Below, piece by piece: positions 8,101-16,507 of a stretch of 64,000 bases of DNA. The DNA lies in assembly GCA_947375135.1 (NCBI GenBank), contig CANCER010000011.1, positions 1 to 64,000 of the forward strand, in the 5' to 3' direction. Every line of letters starts with the position of its first letter. Position 1 is the stretch's first letter. Source of the stretch: Comamonadaceae bacterium (GTDB lineage Bacteria > Pseudomonadota > Gammaproteobacteria > Burkholderiales > Burkholderiaceae_C). Below the pieces are notes generated by a model. That model saw nothing but the letters and a program-made list of their open reading frames with translations, ran no database searches and was not told the origin of the DNA. The position numbers and the translations under genes are program-made.

Positions 8101-9081
8101 TTAGCGCGCGCCGGCTGCCGCACCCGCCACTGTGGCTGCCACATTGGAGGCATCGACAATTCCGGGGCCGGTCAGGATGGGCGCAGTCGGCACCTTCAGG
8201 CCGTACTGCACATAGCCATTGAGCATCGACACGGCCAGGTAGCCTTGCAGATAGGGCTGCTGGTCGATACAGAACAGCTGGGTGCCGTCCTTGATGCGCT
8301 GCAGGTTGGTCGAATCAATGTCAAAGGTGCCCAACTTGACCTGCTTGATCAGGCCGGCCTGGCTGATGCCGGTGGCCGCGCTGGTGGCGTCTCCCGCGCT
8401 GATGGTGATGAGGCCGTCCACCGTCTTGTCTTTAAGCAGCGCGGCCTTCACAGCCTGGGCCACGGCAGTCGGGTTGCCGAATGACGAAGAAGGCAGTGGC
8501 AATTGCGTGCTTTTGCCGCCGCCCTTGGCCATGCCGTCTGCCAGGCCTTTGCAACGCGATTCCTGGTTAGTGGAGCCGGGCTGGGTGTTCACGCACAGCA
8601 CGTTCTTGGCGCCAGCCTTGGAGAAATATTCGCCGCCTCCCATACCGGCGACATACTCTTCGCTACCCACGTAGTTTTGCGCACCCAGGCGCTTGGCTGC
8701 TTCCATGCCGCCGGAGTTGTAAATAATCAGGGGCACGCCCGCTGCCACCACTTCCTTGAAGGCCGCGTCCATGGCCTCGGGTACCCAGTCGGGGCCGACG
8801 ATGGCATCGGGCTTCTGGCTCAGCGCCGTGCGGATCAGCTTGGCGGCATCAGGTCCCAGGTTGTCATAGTTCTGCGGGCCCAGCCAGGTCACAGTGCCAC
8901 CAGCGGCCTTGACTACCAGCGCGGCGTCGTCTGCTCCCTTCTTGACGCGCGACCAGAACGGATCATCCGCCTTGCCGCCAATTACAAAAATCTTGGGACC
9001 AGCAGCCAGGGCGGCTGTTACGGTGGTGACCAGGGCGGCGGCCACTACGGCCATCTTAAAAAAGGTTTTTGCTGATTTCAT
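8101..9081 (-). CDS. Periplasmic sugar-binding protein of the CUT2 importer (probable inositol or methyl-inositol binding)
   Basis: A 326-residue type I periplasmic binding protein (RbsB/IbpA-like). It has a clear signal peptide (MKSAKTFFKMAVVAAALVTT, cleaved after AALA), then KIFVIGGKADDPFWSRVKKGA, the usual start of the mature domain. It delivers the ligand to the permease in the periplasm. It is the first gene of a four-gene minus-strand operon (binding protein, permease, ATPase, RpiR). A LacI-type palindrome lies 41 bp upstream of its ATG. MocB of rhizopine catabolism is a protein of this class; whether this one prefers inositol, a methylated inositol or an inosamine cannot be told from sequence. 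Confidence 0.9.
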   Translation of the reverse strand: MKSAKTFFKMAVVAAALVTTVTAALAAGPKIFVIGGKADDPFWSRVKKGADDAALVVKAAGGTVTWLGPQNYDNLGPDAAKLIRTALSQKPDAIVGPDWVPEAMDAAFKEVVAAGVPLIIYNSGGMEAAKRLGAQNYVGSEEYVAGMGGGEYFSKAGAKNVLCVNTQPGSTNQESRCKGLADGMAKGGGKSTQLPLPSSSFGNPTAVAQAVKAALLKDKTVDGLITISAGDATSAATGISQAGLIKQVKLGTFDIDSTNLQRIKDGTQLFCIDQQPYLQGYLAVSMLNGYVQYGLKVPTAPILTGPGIVDASNVAATVAGAAAGAR

Positions 9082-9122
9082 GTTTGTCTCCTGTGGGTTT
9101 CAAAAGCTTGCTTGTCCGTAAA

Positions 9123-9136
9123 TGCAACCGGGTGCA
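9123..9136. promoter_or_regulatory. LacI-type operator upstream of the ABC importer
   Basis: TGCAACCGGGTGCA is a 14-bp dyad with one mismatched pair and a central CG, the form expected of LacI-family operators. It differs by one base from the perfect palindrome at 10641-10654 in front of the oxygenase operon. The lacI gene itself lies between the two sites. Confidence 0.7.
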
Positions 9137-9369
9137 CATTGACTTTAGCCAAGAACTTGCACATTCCGCATAGGTGTTTTCCCGTAAAAGAATTTTCAAA
9201 CGACGTAATTTATGGATGAAATTTTCTAACTTAAACCCATAAAACGACGTGGAGAGCGACAAGTTTTCAGGCGGCATCGCTATTTGCGATCCCGTGCACG
9301 TGTTTTGACAGGTGGGCCGGGGTGGCTGTTGAGCAGGAAACCCAAGAGCCGCACGATTGGCCCCTGAAA

Positions 9370-9385
9370 TTGCACCCGGTGGCAA
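9370..9385. promoter_or_regulatory. Possible auxiliary LacI-type operator
   Basis: TTGCACCCGGTGGCAA shows TTGC/GCAA arms around a CCGG core, with two mismatched pairs, and resembles the two better sites nearby. It is 234 bp from the importer-proximal site, a distance compatible with looping. It could also be chance. Confidence 0.3.
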
Positions 9386-9416
9386 TTTGCAGGCCTTTGC
9401 GGTACGGCGCACCCTG

Positions 9417-10436
9417 TCAGCTGGCGCTGCGCCGGTGCGAGGACCGCAGCACCAGCGAGCCCGGCGCCATCAGCTTGCGGTGGCTTGTACTGCCGGGCTC
9501 GAGCACCAGGCGAATGGCCTCTCCCACCAGGTGCTCCACCGGCTGGTGGAAGGTGGTGAGCTCATAGCTGGGTGAGGCCGCCATCTCGATGTCATCAAAG
9601 CCGACAATGGCGATTTTGCGCTGGGCATTGGTCGCCACCAGTGCGTCCATGGCGCCAATGGCAAGAATGTCGTTCTCGCAAAACAGCGCCTCCAGACGCT
9701 GATCCCTAGGGGTGGATTCCAGGTAGCGCTGCAGCGCCTGCATGCCCTGCTCGCGTCGGTAGTGCGCGGTCTCGATCACGCAGGCGAGGGCCGCGCCGCA
9801 GGCCTCTAGCCGGTCCCTGAATCCCTCCATGCGCCGCAGCTCGGTGCGCTCCGACAGCGGGCCGGCCATGTAGCCTATTCGCCGATAGCCCTGTGCCAGG
9901 AACAGGTCGGCAATCTCGGTACCTGCGGCATAGCCGTCGGTGCTGACAAAGGGGATTTCGGCCATGCCGCTGTTGCGCATGATCACCACCAGCGGGATGT
10001 GCTTGATGCGCTGCGCCAGCTCCACCAGTTCGTGCTTGAGCGTGGTGCCCAGGAAGAGGATGCCATCCACCTGGAACTGGTCGGCCAGACGCAGGGCCGT
10101 GGCCGGGCTGTACTCCGGGCTGACGTTGAGCAACAAGGAACTCAGCCCCTTGGCCTGGAGCTGCCGGGTGGCCTCGTTCAGGATCTTGAGCTGATTGGGA
10201 TTGCCCAGCTCGTCAGCCACCAGGGCCATCAGGCCGGTGCTGCGGGTGGAGAGGCTGCGTGCCAGCAAATTGGGCGAGTAGCCCATGTCGGCGGCGAGCT
10301 GGAGAATGCGCGCGCGCACCTCGGGTGCAATCGAGGCGCCATCGGTGAAGGCGCGTGACACCGTCCACTTGGAGACGCCGGCACGGGCCGCTACATCGCT
10401 GGCAGTAACCTTTTTGTTGGGAGGGCGGGGTGTCAT
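9417..10436 (-). CDS. LacI-family transcriptional regulator
   Basis: A 339-residue LacI/GalR regulator when started at the ATG at 10436. The ORF track's longer start adds 24 residues without homology. The N-terminal helix-turn-helix reads VTASDVAARAGVSKWTVSRAF, followed by the hinge (DMGYSPNLLARSLSTRSTG) and a periplasmic-binding-like effector domain. It probably represses both the ABC importer on one side and the mocD-like oxygenase operon on the other, since matching 14-bp palindromes occur upstream of both and the gene sits between them. The effector would be an inositol derivative by context. Confidence 0.92.
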   Translation of the reverse strand: MTPRPPNKKVTASDVAARAGVSKWTVSRAFTDGASIAPEVRARILQLAADMGYSPNLLARSLSTRSTGLMALVADELGNPNQLKILNEATRQLQAKGLSSLLLNVSPEYSPATALRLADQFQVDGILFLGTTLKHELVELAQRIKHIPLVVIMRNSGMAEIPFVSTDGYAAGTEIADLFLAQGYRRIGYMAGPLSERTELRRMEGFRDRLEACGAALACVIETAHYRREQGMQALQRYLESTPRDQRLEALFCENDILAIGAMDALVATNAQRKIAIVGFDDIEMAASPSYELTTFHQPVEHLVGEAIRLVLEPGSTSHRKLMAPGSLVLRSSHRRSAS

Positions 10437-10577
10437 GGTGGGGCGTGGGGTGAGAGGCTGCCAAAAATGGTATTTTGCACCTGAGAGCACCTCGATGAAA
10501 ATTTTCACTGAACTAGCGTAAACCCTTAAGAAAAAGCTGTTTCTCCTGTGTAATGATCCTCCTCATTGGAAATTTTT

Positions 10578-10612
10578 TTCGAATTGATGGTTTTTAAATA
10601 AACCACTTCGAA
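10578..10612. promoter_or_regulatory. Interrupted dyad in the lacI/oxygenase intergenic region
   Basis: Two TTCGAA boxes 29 bp apart flank a GGTTT/AAACC pair in an AT-rich segment, giving an interrupted 35-bp dyad. It lies upstream of the -35-like TTGACC at 10630. It could bind an activator or be part of the lacI promoter; evidence is symmetry only. Confidence 0.3.
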
Positions 10613-10640
10613 TCAGGTTTCCAAAAAATTTGACCGTTTG

Positions 10641-10654
10641 TGCACCCGGGTGCA
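10641..10654. promoter_or_regulatory. LacI-type operator of the oxygenase/C1 operon
   Basis: TGCACCCGGGTGCA is a perfect 14-bp palindrome with the central CG typical of LacI-family operators. It starts 6 bp after a -35-like TTGACC (10630-10635) and ends 29 bp before the oxygenase ATG, so a bound repressor would cover the promoter spacer. Confidence 0.75.
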
Positions 10655-10683
10655 AAACGGAATGGAACTTTCAGGAATGCGAT

Positions 10684-11688
10684 ATGGACGACTTGCAATA
10701 CGGAAAACGCAACAAGCGCGGGGACTGGGCGCCCCACGCGACGCTGGAGGCCGCCCCCCTGTGGGTGCGCCCGCTCAATGTAGGCAATATCCTGCGCTGG
10801 CTGGTGGGCTATGTCTGGCCCTGGAATGCGTTTCACATGGCCGTCACTCTGGTCTACTGGTATCTGGTGGTACCCGACGTGGAAACCCTCAAGAACGTGG
10901 ACTGGGCCTGGGCACTTCGTCTGTATGCGGTGAATGCCGCGGGCATTCTTTTGTTCTATGGCGCCTTTGAATACCAGCTGTACAGGCGCCGTGGCCAGGG
11001 CACCCGCTTCAAATACAACGGCAAGTTCCCGGCCGACAATGCGTCGGATGTTTTCTGGTTCAAGAGCCAGAACATGGACAACTTCCTGCGCAGCTTCTTT
11101 GTCTCCATCCCGCTGTGGACGGTGGTGGAGGTGCTGTTCCTGTGGTGCTTTGCCAATGGCTATGTGCCCTGGCTGAGCTGGAGCGTCCACCCCGTCTACC
11201 TGGCAGTCGTGCTGCTGCTGGCGCCCGCCATTCACGAGGTGCACTTCTTCTGTATCCACCGGCTCATCCACACGCCGCTGCTCTACAAGTGGATCCACTC
11301 CATCCACCACAACTCGGTAAATCCCACGCCCTGGTCGTCATTGTCGATGCACCCTGTCGAAGGCTTTCTGTACCACGCGGTGGCGCTGTGGCATCTTGTC
11401 ATCCCCTCCAACCCCATCGTGGCGCTGTTCCAGATCAACATGGCGGGCTTTGGCGCCATCAACGGCCACATCGGCTTTGACAAGGTGGAAACTTCGGAGG
11501 GCCAGGGCTTCAAGAGCCATGCCTATGCCCACTACCTGCACCACAAGCACTTCGAGGTGAACTACGGCGGCGACCAACTCATACCCCTGGACGTCTGGTT
11601 CGGCACCTGGCACGACGGTTCGCCCGAAGGCGAGGCCCGCATGCAGGCCCGGTTTGCCAAGAAGCGCGAACGCATGAATGCAGCCTGA
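10684..11688 (+). CDS. Fatty-acid-hydroxylase-superfamily diiron monooxygenase (MocD-like, probable O-demethylase)
   Basis: A 334-residue membrane protein starting at the ATG at 10684 behind a TTTCAGGAAT ribosome site; the track start 54 bp upstream lies inside the promoter. It has four or five hydrophobic segments and the histidine clusters of the sterol-desaturase/fatty-acid-hydroxylase superfamily: HFFCIH (187-192), HSIHH (205-209) and HYLHHKH (283-289), which bind two irons. The next gene is a MocE-type Rieske ferredoxin and a MocF-like reductase is in the same operon, matching mocDEF of Sinorhizobium, where this trio removes the O-methyl group of rhizopine. With IolG, FolD and PurU in the operon, oxidative demethylation of a methylated inositol, releasing formaldehyde, is my inference. 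Substrate is unproven. Confidence 0.82.
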   Translation: MDDLQYGKRNKRGDWAPHATLEAAPLWVRPLNVGNILRWLVGYVWPWNAFHMAVTLVYWYLVVPDVETLKNVDWAWALRLYAVNAAGILLFYGAFEYQLYRRRGQGTRFKYNGKFPADNASDVFWFKSQNMDNFLRSFFVSIPLWTVVEVLFLWCFANGYVPWLSWSVHPVYLAVVLLLAPAIHEVHFFCIHRLIHTPLLYKWIHSIHHNSVNPTPWSSLSMHPVEGFLYHAVALWHLVIPSNPIVALFQINMAGFGAINGHIGFDKVETSEGQGFKSHAYAHYLHHKHFEVNYGGDQLIPLDVWFGTWHDGSPEGEARMQARFAKKRERMNAA

Positions 11689-11732
11689 AGGCAGCCCCTT
11701 TACTTTCCCACCCATATCAAGGAGACCGCCCC

Positions 11733-12044
11733 ATGCCCCAATGGATTGACGCCTGCGCCACCAGCGACGTGGAGCCCGAAGAGGTGATCCGCTTCGACCA
11801 CGCCACCCAGACCTTTGCGATTTTTCGCAGCCCGGATGACGAATATTTTTGCACCGCGGGCCTGTGCACCCACGAAAAGGTGCACCTGGCCGACGGCCTG
11901 GTGATGGACTACGAAATTGAGTGTCCCAAACACAGCGGCGCTTTTGACTACCGCACCGGCGAGGCCATCCGCGCGCCGGTCTGCGTGAACCTGAAAACAT
12001 TCCCCATCAAGGTCGAAAACGGCCGCATCCACATCGAGATCTGA
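11733..12044 (+). CDS. MocE-family Rieske 2Fe-2S ferredoxin
   Basis: A 103-residue Rieske ferredoxin. Its cluster ligands are visible as C45-T-H47 and C64-P-K-H67. It shuttles electrons from an FAD reductase to an oxygenase in the cytoplasm; the partners here are the MocF-like reductase at 16508 and the membrane oxygenase immediately upstream. The protein matches the small, soluble MocE type and not the longer oxygenase-fused Rieske domains. AAGGAGA precedes the ATG, 44 bp after the oxygenase stop. Confidence 0.9.
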   Translation: MPQWIDACATSDVEPEEVIRFDHATQTFAIFRSPDDEYFCTAGLCTHEKVHLADGLVMDYEIECPKHSGAFDYRTGEAIRAPVCVNLKTFPIKVENGRIHIEI

Positions 12045-12050
12045 ATCACC

Positions 12051-12839
12051 ATGAGCAATGCCTTCACCCTTGCAGCCTGCGCCGAAATGCTGTGGCGCGA
12101 CAAACCCATGCAGTGGCGCGTCAAACGCCTGACCGAAATGGGATTTCAAGTGGGCCTGTGGAACTGGCCCGAGCATGACCTGGCCATGCTGGAAAAATCC
12201 GGCGCCACCTTCTCCATCATGAATGGCTACCTGAGTGGCCGCCTCAGTGATGACGAGGGAGCGGCCGAGTTGCTGCGCACAGCGCGCGAAACCGCACAAG
12301 TGGGCAAGCGCCTGGGGGTAGCCCGCCTGAACCTGCACGGCACCGGTCTGGGTGAGGGCGGCCTGCCCGTCACGCCCTGCCAGGTGGTGACCGGCCCGAT
12401 GTGGCTCAAGGCCCGCGACACCCTGGCGCGCATTGCCGACATGGCCGAAGAAGAAGGCGTGACCTTCACCCTGGAAAACCTGAACCTGCCGGTGGACCAT
12501 CCGGGCGTGCCTTTTGGCCGCGCCGAGGACACGCTGGCGCTGGTCTCGTCGGTGAACCACCCGCGCCTGCGCCTGAACCTGGACCTGTACCACGCGCAAA
12601 TCGGCGAGGGCAATCTGGTGGAACTGTGCCGCAGCTGCCTGCCCTGGATTGGCGAAGTGCAGGTGGCCGATGTGCCCGGGCGCATGGAGCCCGGCACCGG
12701 AGAAATCAACTACCCCGGTATTGCCCGCGCCCTGTTTGCCATGGGTTACCGCGGCCCGGTGGGCATGGAGGCGTTTGCCAGCGGCGACCCGGAAGCGGCG
12801 CTGGAAGCCTTCCGCAGCGCCTTCACCATAGCCGCCTGA
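12051..12839 (+). CDS. Hydroxypyruvate isomerase-like TIM-barrel enzyme (Hyi family)
   Basis: A 262-residue xylose-isomerase-like TIM barrel. Hyi-type signatures are present: a TLENLN segment with the first catalytic Glu, LDLYHAQIGEGN, QVADVPGRMEPGTGEINY and GMEAF with the second Glu. Classical Hyi interconverts hydroxypyruvate and tartronate semialdehyde, but relatives include IolE and IolI, and the operon context makes isomerisation of a keto-inositol equally possible. It follows the ferredoxin by 6 bp. The family assignment is firm; the substrate is not. Confidence 0.8.
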   Translation: MSNAFTLAACAEMLWRDKPMQWRVKRLTEMGFQVGLWNWPEHDLAMLEKSGATFSIMNGYLSGRLSDDEGAAELLRTARETAQVGKRLGVARLNLHGTGLGEGGLPVTPCQVVTGPMWLKARDTLARIADMAEEEGVTFTLENLNLPVDHPGVPFGRAEDTLALVSSVNHPRLRLNLDLYHAQIGEGNLVELCRSCLPWIGEVQVADVPGRMEPGTGEINYPGIARALFAMGYRGPVGMEAFASGDPEAALEAFRSAFTIAA

Positions 12840-12850
12840 GGAGTTACGCC

Positions 12851-13657
12851 ATGCAAGCCAAACGCCCCACTGTTGCCGACATACGCGCCATGAAGGCGCG
12901 TGGAGAAAAAATCTCCATGCTGTATGTCACCACCCTCGAAGAAGCTGCTGCCGCAGACGCGGCCGGCATCCACATGCTGTCAATTGAAGGGCGCTTCTTC
13001 AGCCCCGAAATGCGCACCGCTGCAGGGCGCTGCTTTGTGCAGGTCGGCATGCCCTATGGCCCATATGGCAACCTGGCCACCGCTGAGGACTATTTGCGTG
13101 AAGCCTTCCGCCTGATGCGCCTGGGCGCTGACTGCCTGTACTGCGCTGCATCCCTGGACATCCAGAAGGTACTGTGCGACAACGCCGTGCCGGTGGTAGC
13201 CCACGTGGGACTGATCCCCTCGCAATGCACCTGGACCGGCGGCTTCAAGGCCGTGGGCAAGACCGCTGCCGGTGCGCAGCAGGTGTGGCAGCACGTGCAG
13301 CGCCTGGAGGCCGTTGGCTGCTTTGGCGCCGAGCTCGAAGTGGTGCCCGACCGCGTGGCCGAGGCCATCAGCAAAAACACTTCCCTGATCATGCTGGGCA
13401 TGGGCGCAGGCCCCCATGCCGATGCGCAGTACCTGTTCACGGAGGACGTGCTGGGTCACACCGCGGGCCACAAGCCGCGCCATGGCAAGACCTATCGCAA
13501 CTTCGCCGCCGAGTTCGCCCGGCTGCAGGCCGAGCGGATTGCCGCCTTCCAAGAGTTCATCGCCGATGTGAACAGCGGTGCCTATCCGGCGCCCGAGCAC
13601 ACCGTGCCCATTCTTGATGCCGAGTTCGAAGCCTTCATCGCACAGATGAAGCGCTAA
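12851..13657 (+). CDS. Divergent PanB-like (ketopantoate hydroxymethyltransferase superfamily) protein
   Basis: 268 residues from the ATG at 12851; the ORF track extends the frame far into the preceding gene. The C-terminal half matches PanB: HVGLIPSQ (118-125), LEVVP (162-166) with the catalytic-type Glu, and MLGMGAGPHADAQYL. The N-terminal half is changed. The GDSLG Mg site is replaced by SIEGR (44-48), the ADLPF Asp by Gly (VGMPY, 65-69), the KIEGG Glu by Ala (98-101), and the loop after GDSLG is about 25 residues shorter. PanB transfers a hydroxymethyl group from methylene-tetrahydrofolate to a 2-oxo acid. Here, beside FolD, PurU and an oxygenase, it is more likely a catabolic enzyme handling a C1 unit or a 2-oxo acid aldol. 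I expect no role in pantothenate synthesis. Confidence 0.78.
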   Translation: MQAKRPTVADIRAMKARGEKISMLYVTTLEEAAAADAAGIHMLSIEGRFFSPEMRTAAGRCFVQVGMPYGPYGNLATAEDYLREAFRLMRLGADCLYCAASLDIQKVLCDNAVPVVAHVGLIPSQCTWTGGFKAVGKTAAGAQQVWQHVQRLEAVGCFGAELEVVPDRVAEAISKNTSLIMLGMGAGPHADAQYLFTEDVLGHTAGHKPRHGKTYRNFAAEFARLQAERIAAFQEFIADVNSGAYPAPEHTVPILDAEFEAFIAQMKR

Positions 13658-13686
13658 TTATTTTTTTACCCCAGGAGAAACTTCAC

Positions 13687-14697
13687 ATGTTCAAAATTGG
13701 TCTACTCGGCGCAGGCCGCATCGGCAACGTACACGCCAAAAGCATCACAGCCCATAGCGGTTGCCAGCTGGTCGCCATCTCGGATGTCAACATGGCATCT
13801 GCCGAAACACTGGCCGCGAGTTGCGGCGCAGTTGCACGCAGTACTGCCGACATCATTGCCGACAAGTCGATTGACGCGGTGCTGATAGCCACGTCCACTG
13901 ACACCCACTCCAACCTGATCGAAGCTGCCACAGCGGCGGGCAAGGCCGTGCTGTGCGAAAAGCCAGTGGACCTGGACCTGAGCCGCGCCCTGGCTTGCCA
14001 GGACGTGGTGGCTGCCAACGGCCGCCCGGTGATGATTGGCTTCAACCGCCGCTTTGACCCCAACTTTGCAGCACTCAAGCGCGCGTTTGATGCGGGCGAA
14101 ATCGGCAAGGGCGAGCTGCTGTCCATTACCTCGTTTGACCCCTCGCCTCCGCCCGTGTCTTACATCAAAGTGTCGGGTGGCATCTTCCGCGACATGGCCA
14201 TCCATGACTTTGACATGGCCTGCTGGATTTTTGGCGGCTTGCCCGAAAGCGTGTCGGCCGTGGGCACCAGCATCGTGGACCCAGCCATTGGCCAGGCCGG
14301 TGACTTTGACACCGCTGTGATCACACTGCGCTATGCCGATGGCCGTATCGCCGTGATCAAGAACAGCCGCCGTGCCGTCTATGGCTACGACCAGCGCGTG
14401 GAGCTGCTGGGCGCGACTGGCCTGTTGCAAGCTGGCAATGTGCTGGAGAACACCGTCACCAAAACCACCACAGCCGGTGCCATTGGCGCCAAGCCCGAGT
14501 TCTTTTTCCTGGAGCGCTACATGCGCGCCTACGAGGCGGAATGGTCGGCCTTCATCGGCGCACTGCAAACCGGCGGCGCCTTGCCCGTCACGCTGAAGGA
14601 CGGCGTGAACGCCCTGGCAGTGGCCGAAGCCGCAACCTTGTCGGCCAAGACCGGTGTGCCGGTGGCACTGAAGGATGGCAAACCCGTCCAGCCCTGA
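13687..14697 (+). CDS. iolG: Inositol 2-dehydrogenase (IolG, Gfo/Idh/MocA family)
   Basis: A 336-residue NAD(P)-dependent oxidoreductase. It has the Rossmann start IGLLGAGRIGNVHAKS, the catalytic-Lys motif CEKPVDLD (about 93-100) and the family motif GGIFRDMAIHDFD with the catalytic Asp and His. It oxidises myo-inositol to scyllo-inosose for IolE. No iolG is seen in the iolC-D-E-B run, so this copy may serve the pathway; iolG could also lie upstream of the window. In this operon it would act on the demethylated inositol. CCAGGAGAAAC is a strong ribosome site. Confidence 0.92.
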   Translation: MFKIGLLGAGRIGNVHAKSITAHSGCQLVAISDVNMASAETLAASCGAVARSTADIIADKSIDAVLIATSTDTHSNLIEAATAAGKAVLCEKPVDLDLSRALACQDVVAANGRPVMIGFNRRFDPNFAALKRAFDAGEIGKGELLSITSFDPSPPPVSYIKVSGGIFRDMAIHDFDMACWIFGGLPESVSAVGTSIVDPAIGQAGDFDTAVITLRYADGRIAVIKNSRRAVYGYDQRVELLGATGLLQAGNVLENTVTKTTTAGAIGAKPEFFFLERYMRAYEAEWSAFIGALQTGGALPVTLKDGVNALAVAEAATLSAKTGVPVALKDGKPVQP

Positions 14698-14739
14698 TCC
14701 CAGACCCGCCCTAACATCCCCTCACAAATTGATCGCCCC

Positions 14740-15588
14740 ATGTTGACTTCATTTATTCTTACCCTGTCCTGCACGGACCAGCCGGGAATCGTCCACGCCG
14801 TATCGGGTTTGCTCTTTCAACATGGGGCCAACATTGAGGAGGCAGCCCAGTTCAACGACCAGAGTACGCGCCTGTTCTTCATGCGTGTGCAATTTGCCTG
14901 TGACGAAGGCGCAGAAGAGGCCGTGCAAGCCGCACTGCAAGACCTGGCGCACGCCTGGTCCATGCAACTGGCCTTGCACCGGGCCGCACGCCGCACACCA
15001 ACCATCATCATGGTCAGCCAGCACGGCCATTGCATCAACGATCTGTTGTTCCGCTGGAAGAGCGGCCTGTTGCCGGTGGATATACGTGGCATCGTCAGCA
15101 ACCACCGCGATTTCTATCAGCTTGCCGCGAGTTACAACGTTCCGTTCCACCACATCCCCGTCACAGCTGCCACCAAGGCCGAGGCCGAAGCACGCCAACT
15201 GGAGTTGATCGCCAAGGAAGGAGCCGAGCTGGTGGTGCTGGCGCGCTACATGCAGGTGTTGTCCGACCCGATGTGCCGGGCCCTCAACGGGCGTGCCATC
15301 AACATTCACCACAGCTTCCTGCCCAGCTTCAAGGGTGCGCGGCCTTATTACCAGGCCCATGACCGGGGGGTGAAGCTCATTGGTGCCACGGCGCACTATG
15401 TCACCGCCGATCTGGACGAAGGCCCCATCATCGAGCAGGACGTGGCGCGCGCCGACCACGCCATGACACCCGAACACCTGACCACCATTGGTCGCGATAC
15501 CGAAAGCCAGGTGCTGGCGCGGGCCGTGAAATGGCACGGCGAGCATCGTGTACTGCTCAATGGCCATCGCACCGTGGTATTTCGCTGA
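14740..15588 (+). CDS. purU: Formyltetrahydrofolate deformylase (PurU)
   Basis: A 282-residue protein with an N-terminal ACT-like domain (about 1-85: [20 protein letters not shown]) and a C-terminal formyltransferase-fold hydrolase domain. The latter carries [20 protein letters not shown] (about 186-205) and the catalytic Asp region [13 protein letters not shown]. It hydrolyses 10-formyl-tetrahydrofolate to formate and tetrahydrofolate in the cytoplasm. A purU in a catabolic operon directly followed by folD is the signature of C1 disposal after demethylation, as known for glycine betaine and related demethylation clusters. Its stop codon overlaps a possible folD ATG. Confidence 0.95.
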   Translation: MLTSFILTLSCTDQPGIVHAVSGLLFQHGANIEEAAQFNDQSTRLFFMRVQFACDEGAEEAVQAALQDLAHAWSMQLALHRAARRTPTIIMVSQHGHCINDLLFRWKSGLLPVDIRGIVSNHRDFYQLAASYNVPFHHIPVTAATKAEAEARQLELIAKEGAELVVLARYMQVLSDPMCRALNGRAINIHHSFLPSFKGARPYYQAHDRGVKLIGATAHYVTADLDEGPIIEQDVARADHAMTPEHLTTIGRDTESQVLARAVKWHGEHRVLLNGHRTVVFR

Positions 15589-15605
15589 TGCAGGCCACCT
15601 CAGCC

Positions 15606-16475
15606 ATGGCAGCCCAAATCATCGACGGCAACGCCCTGGCCGCCCACACCCGCGCCGACGTGGCGCGCCGCACCGCCTTGCTCACCAGTCGTGGCCTGAC
15701 CCCTGGCCTGGCCGTGGTGCTGGTGGGCGAGAACCCGGCCTCCCAGGTCTATGTGCGCAACAAGGTCAAGGCCTGCGCCGACGCCGGCCTGCACTCCGTG
15801 CTGGAGCGCTACCCCGCCACCATGACCGAAGCTGAACTGCTGGCACGCATTGACGCCCTGAACCAAGACGACAGCATCCACGGCATTCTGGTGCAACTGC
15901 CCGTGCCAGCGCACATTGACGCCAACAAGGTGATTGAAGCCATCAGCCCGGCCAAGGATGTGGACGGCTTTCACGTCTCCAGCGCCGGTGCCCTGATGGT
16001 CGGCCAGCCGGGTTTTTGGCCCTGCACGCCCTACGGCTGCATGAAGATGCTGGAAAGCATTGGCTACAGCCTGCGTGGCAAGCACGCGGTGGTGATCGGG
16101 CGCAGCAACATCGTGGGCAAGCCCATGGCCATGATGCTGTTGGCGCAAAACGCTACCGTCACCATCTGCCACAGCGCCACCGCCAATCTCAAGGCCATGA
16201 CGCTGCAGGCCGACGTCATTGTGGCGGCCGTGGGCAAACGCAATGTGCTGACGGCCGACATGGTCAAGCCCGGTGCCATCGTGCTCGATGTGGGCATGAA
16301 CCGCAACGACGAGGGCAAGCTCTGCGGCGATGTGGACTATGCCGGTGTCAGCCAGGTGGCCGGCTACATCACCCCGGTGCCCGGCGGTGTCGGCCCCATG
16401 ACGATTGCCATGCTGCTGGTGAACACCTTGGAAGCCGCCGAGCGCGAAGCCTTGGAGCTTCAAGCACTGGCTTGA
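15606..16475 (+). CDS. folD: Bifunctional methylenetetrahydrofolate dehydrogenase / methenyltetrahydrofolate cyclohydrolase (FolD)
   Basis: 289 residues from the ATG at 15606 (MAAQIIDGN, the usual FolD start). An in-frame ATG at 15588 overlaps the purU stop as TGATG and could be the coupled start, adding six residues. Family motifs: [30 protein letters not shown] (NADP site) and [15 protein letters not shown]. It converts methylene-tetrahydrofolate through methenyl- to 10-formyl-tetrahydrofolate. Together with PurU it oxidises a formaldehyde-level C1 unit to formate while recycling tetrahydrofolate. The ORF track's start at 15531 lies inside purU and is rejected. Confidence 0.95.
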   Translation: MAAQIIDGNALAAHTRADVARRTALLTSRGLTPGLAVVLVGENPASQVYVRNKVKACADAGLHSVLERYPATMTEAELLARIDALNQDDSIHGILVQLPVPAHIDANKVIEAISPAKDVDGFHVSSAGALMVGQPGFWPCTPYGCMKMLESIGYSLRGKHAVVIGRSNIVGKPMAMMLLAQNATVTICHSATANLKAMTLQADVIVAAVGKRNVLTADMVKPGAIVLDVGMNRNDEGKLCGDVDYAGVSQVAGYITPVPGGVGPMTIAMLLVNTLEAAEREALELQALA

Positions 16476-16507
16476 CCATCCCTTCAGCCAACGTTCACAC
16501 AAGCGCC

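Larger units (their letters stand above)
9082..9416. other. Promoter region of the ABC importer operon
   Basis: This 335-bp gap between the importer operon start and the 3' end of the lacI gene has no coding frame that I trust. It holds the importer's upstream region, with a strong LacI-type palindrome at 9123-9136 and a weaker related site at 9370-9385. The part from 9170 to 9260 is AT-rich, in contrast to the flanking genes. Confidence 0.5.

Noticed and set aside
12401-12850. Upstream extension of the PanB-like ORF into the Hyi-like gene
   Set aside because: This part overlaps the Hyi-like gene in another frame and is Arg/Pro/Gly-rich. Homology begins at the ATG at 12851.
14698-14739. Possible tetrahydrofolate riboswitch before purU
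   Set aside because: The gap is only 42 bp and shows no extended conserved stem structure, so a riboswitch does not fit.
16016-16507. Upstream extension of the ferredoxin reductase ORF
   Set aside because: It reads through folD out of frame. The FAD-binding N terminus begins just after the ATG at 16508.
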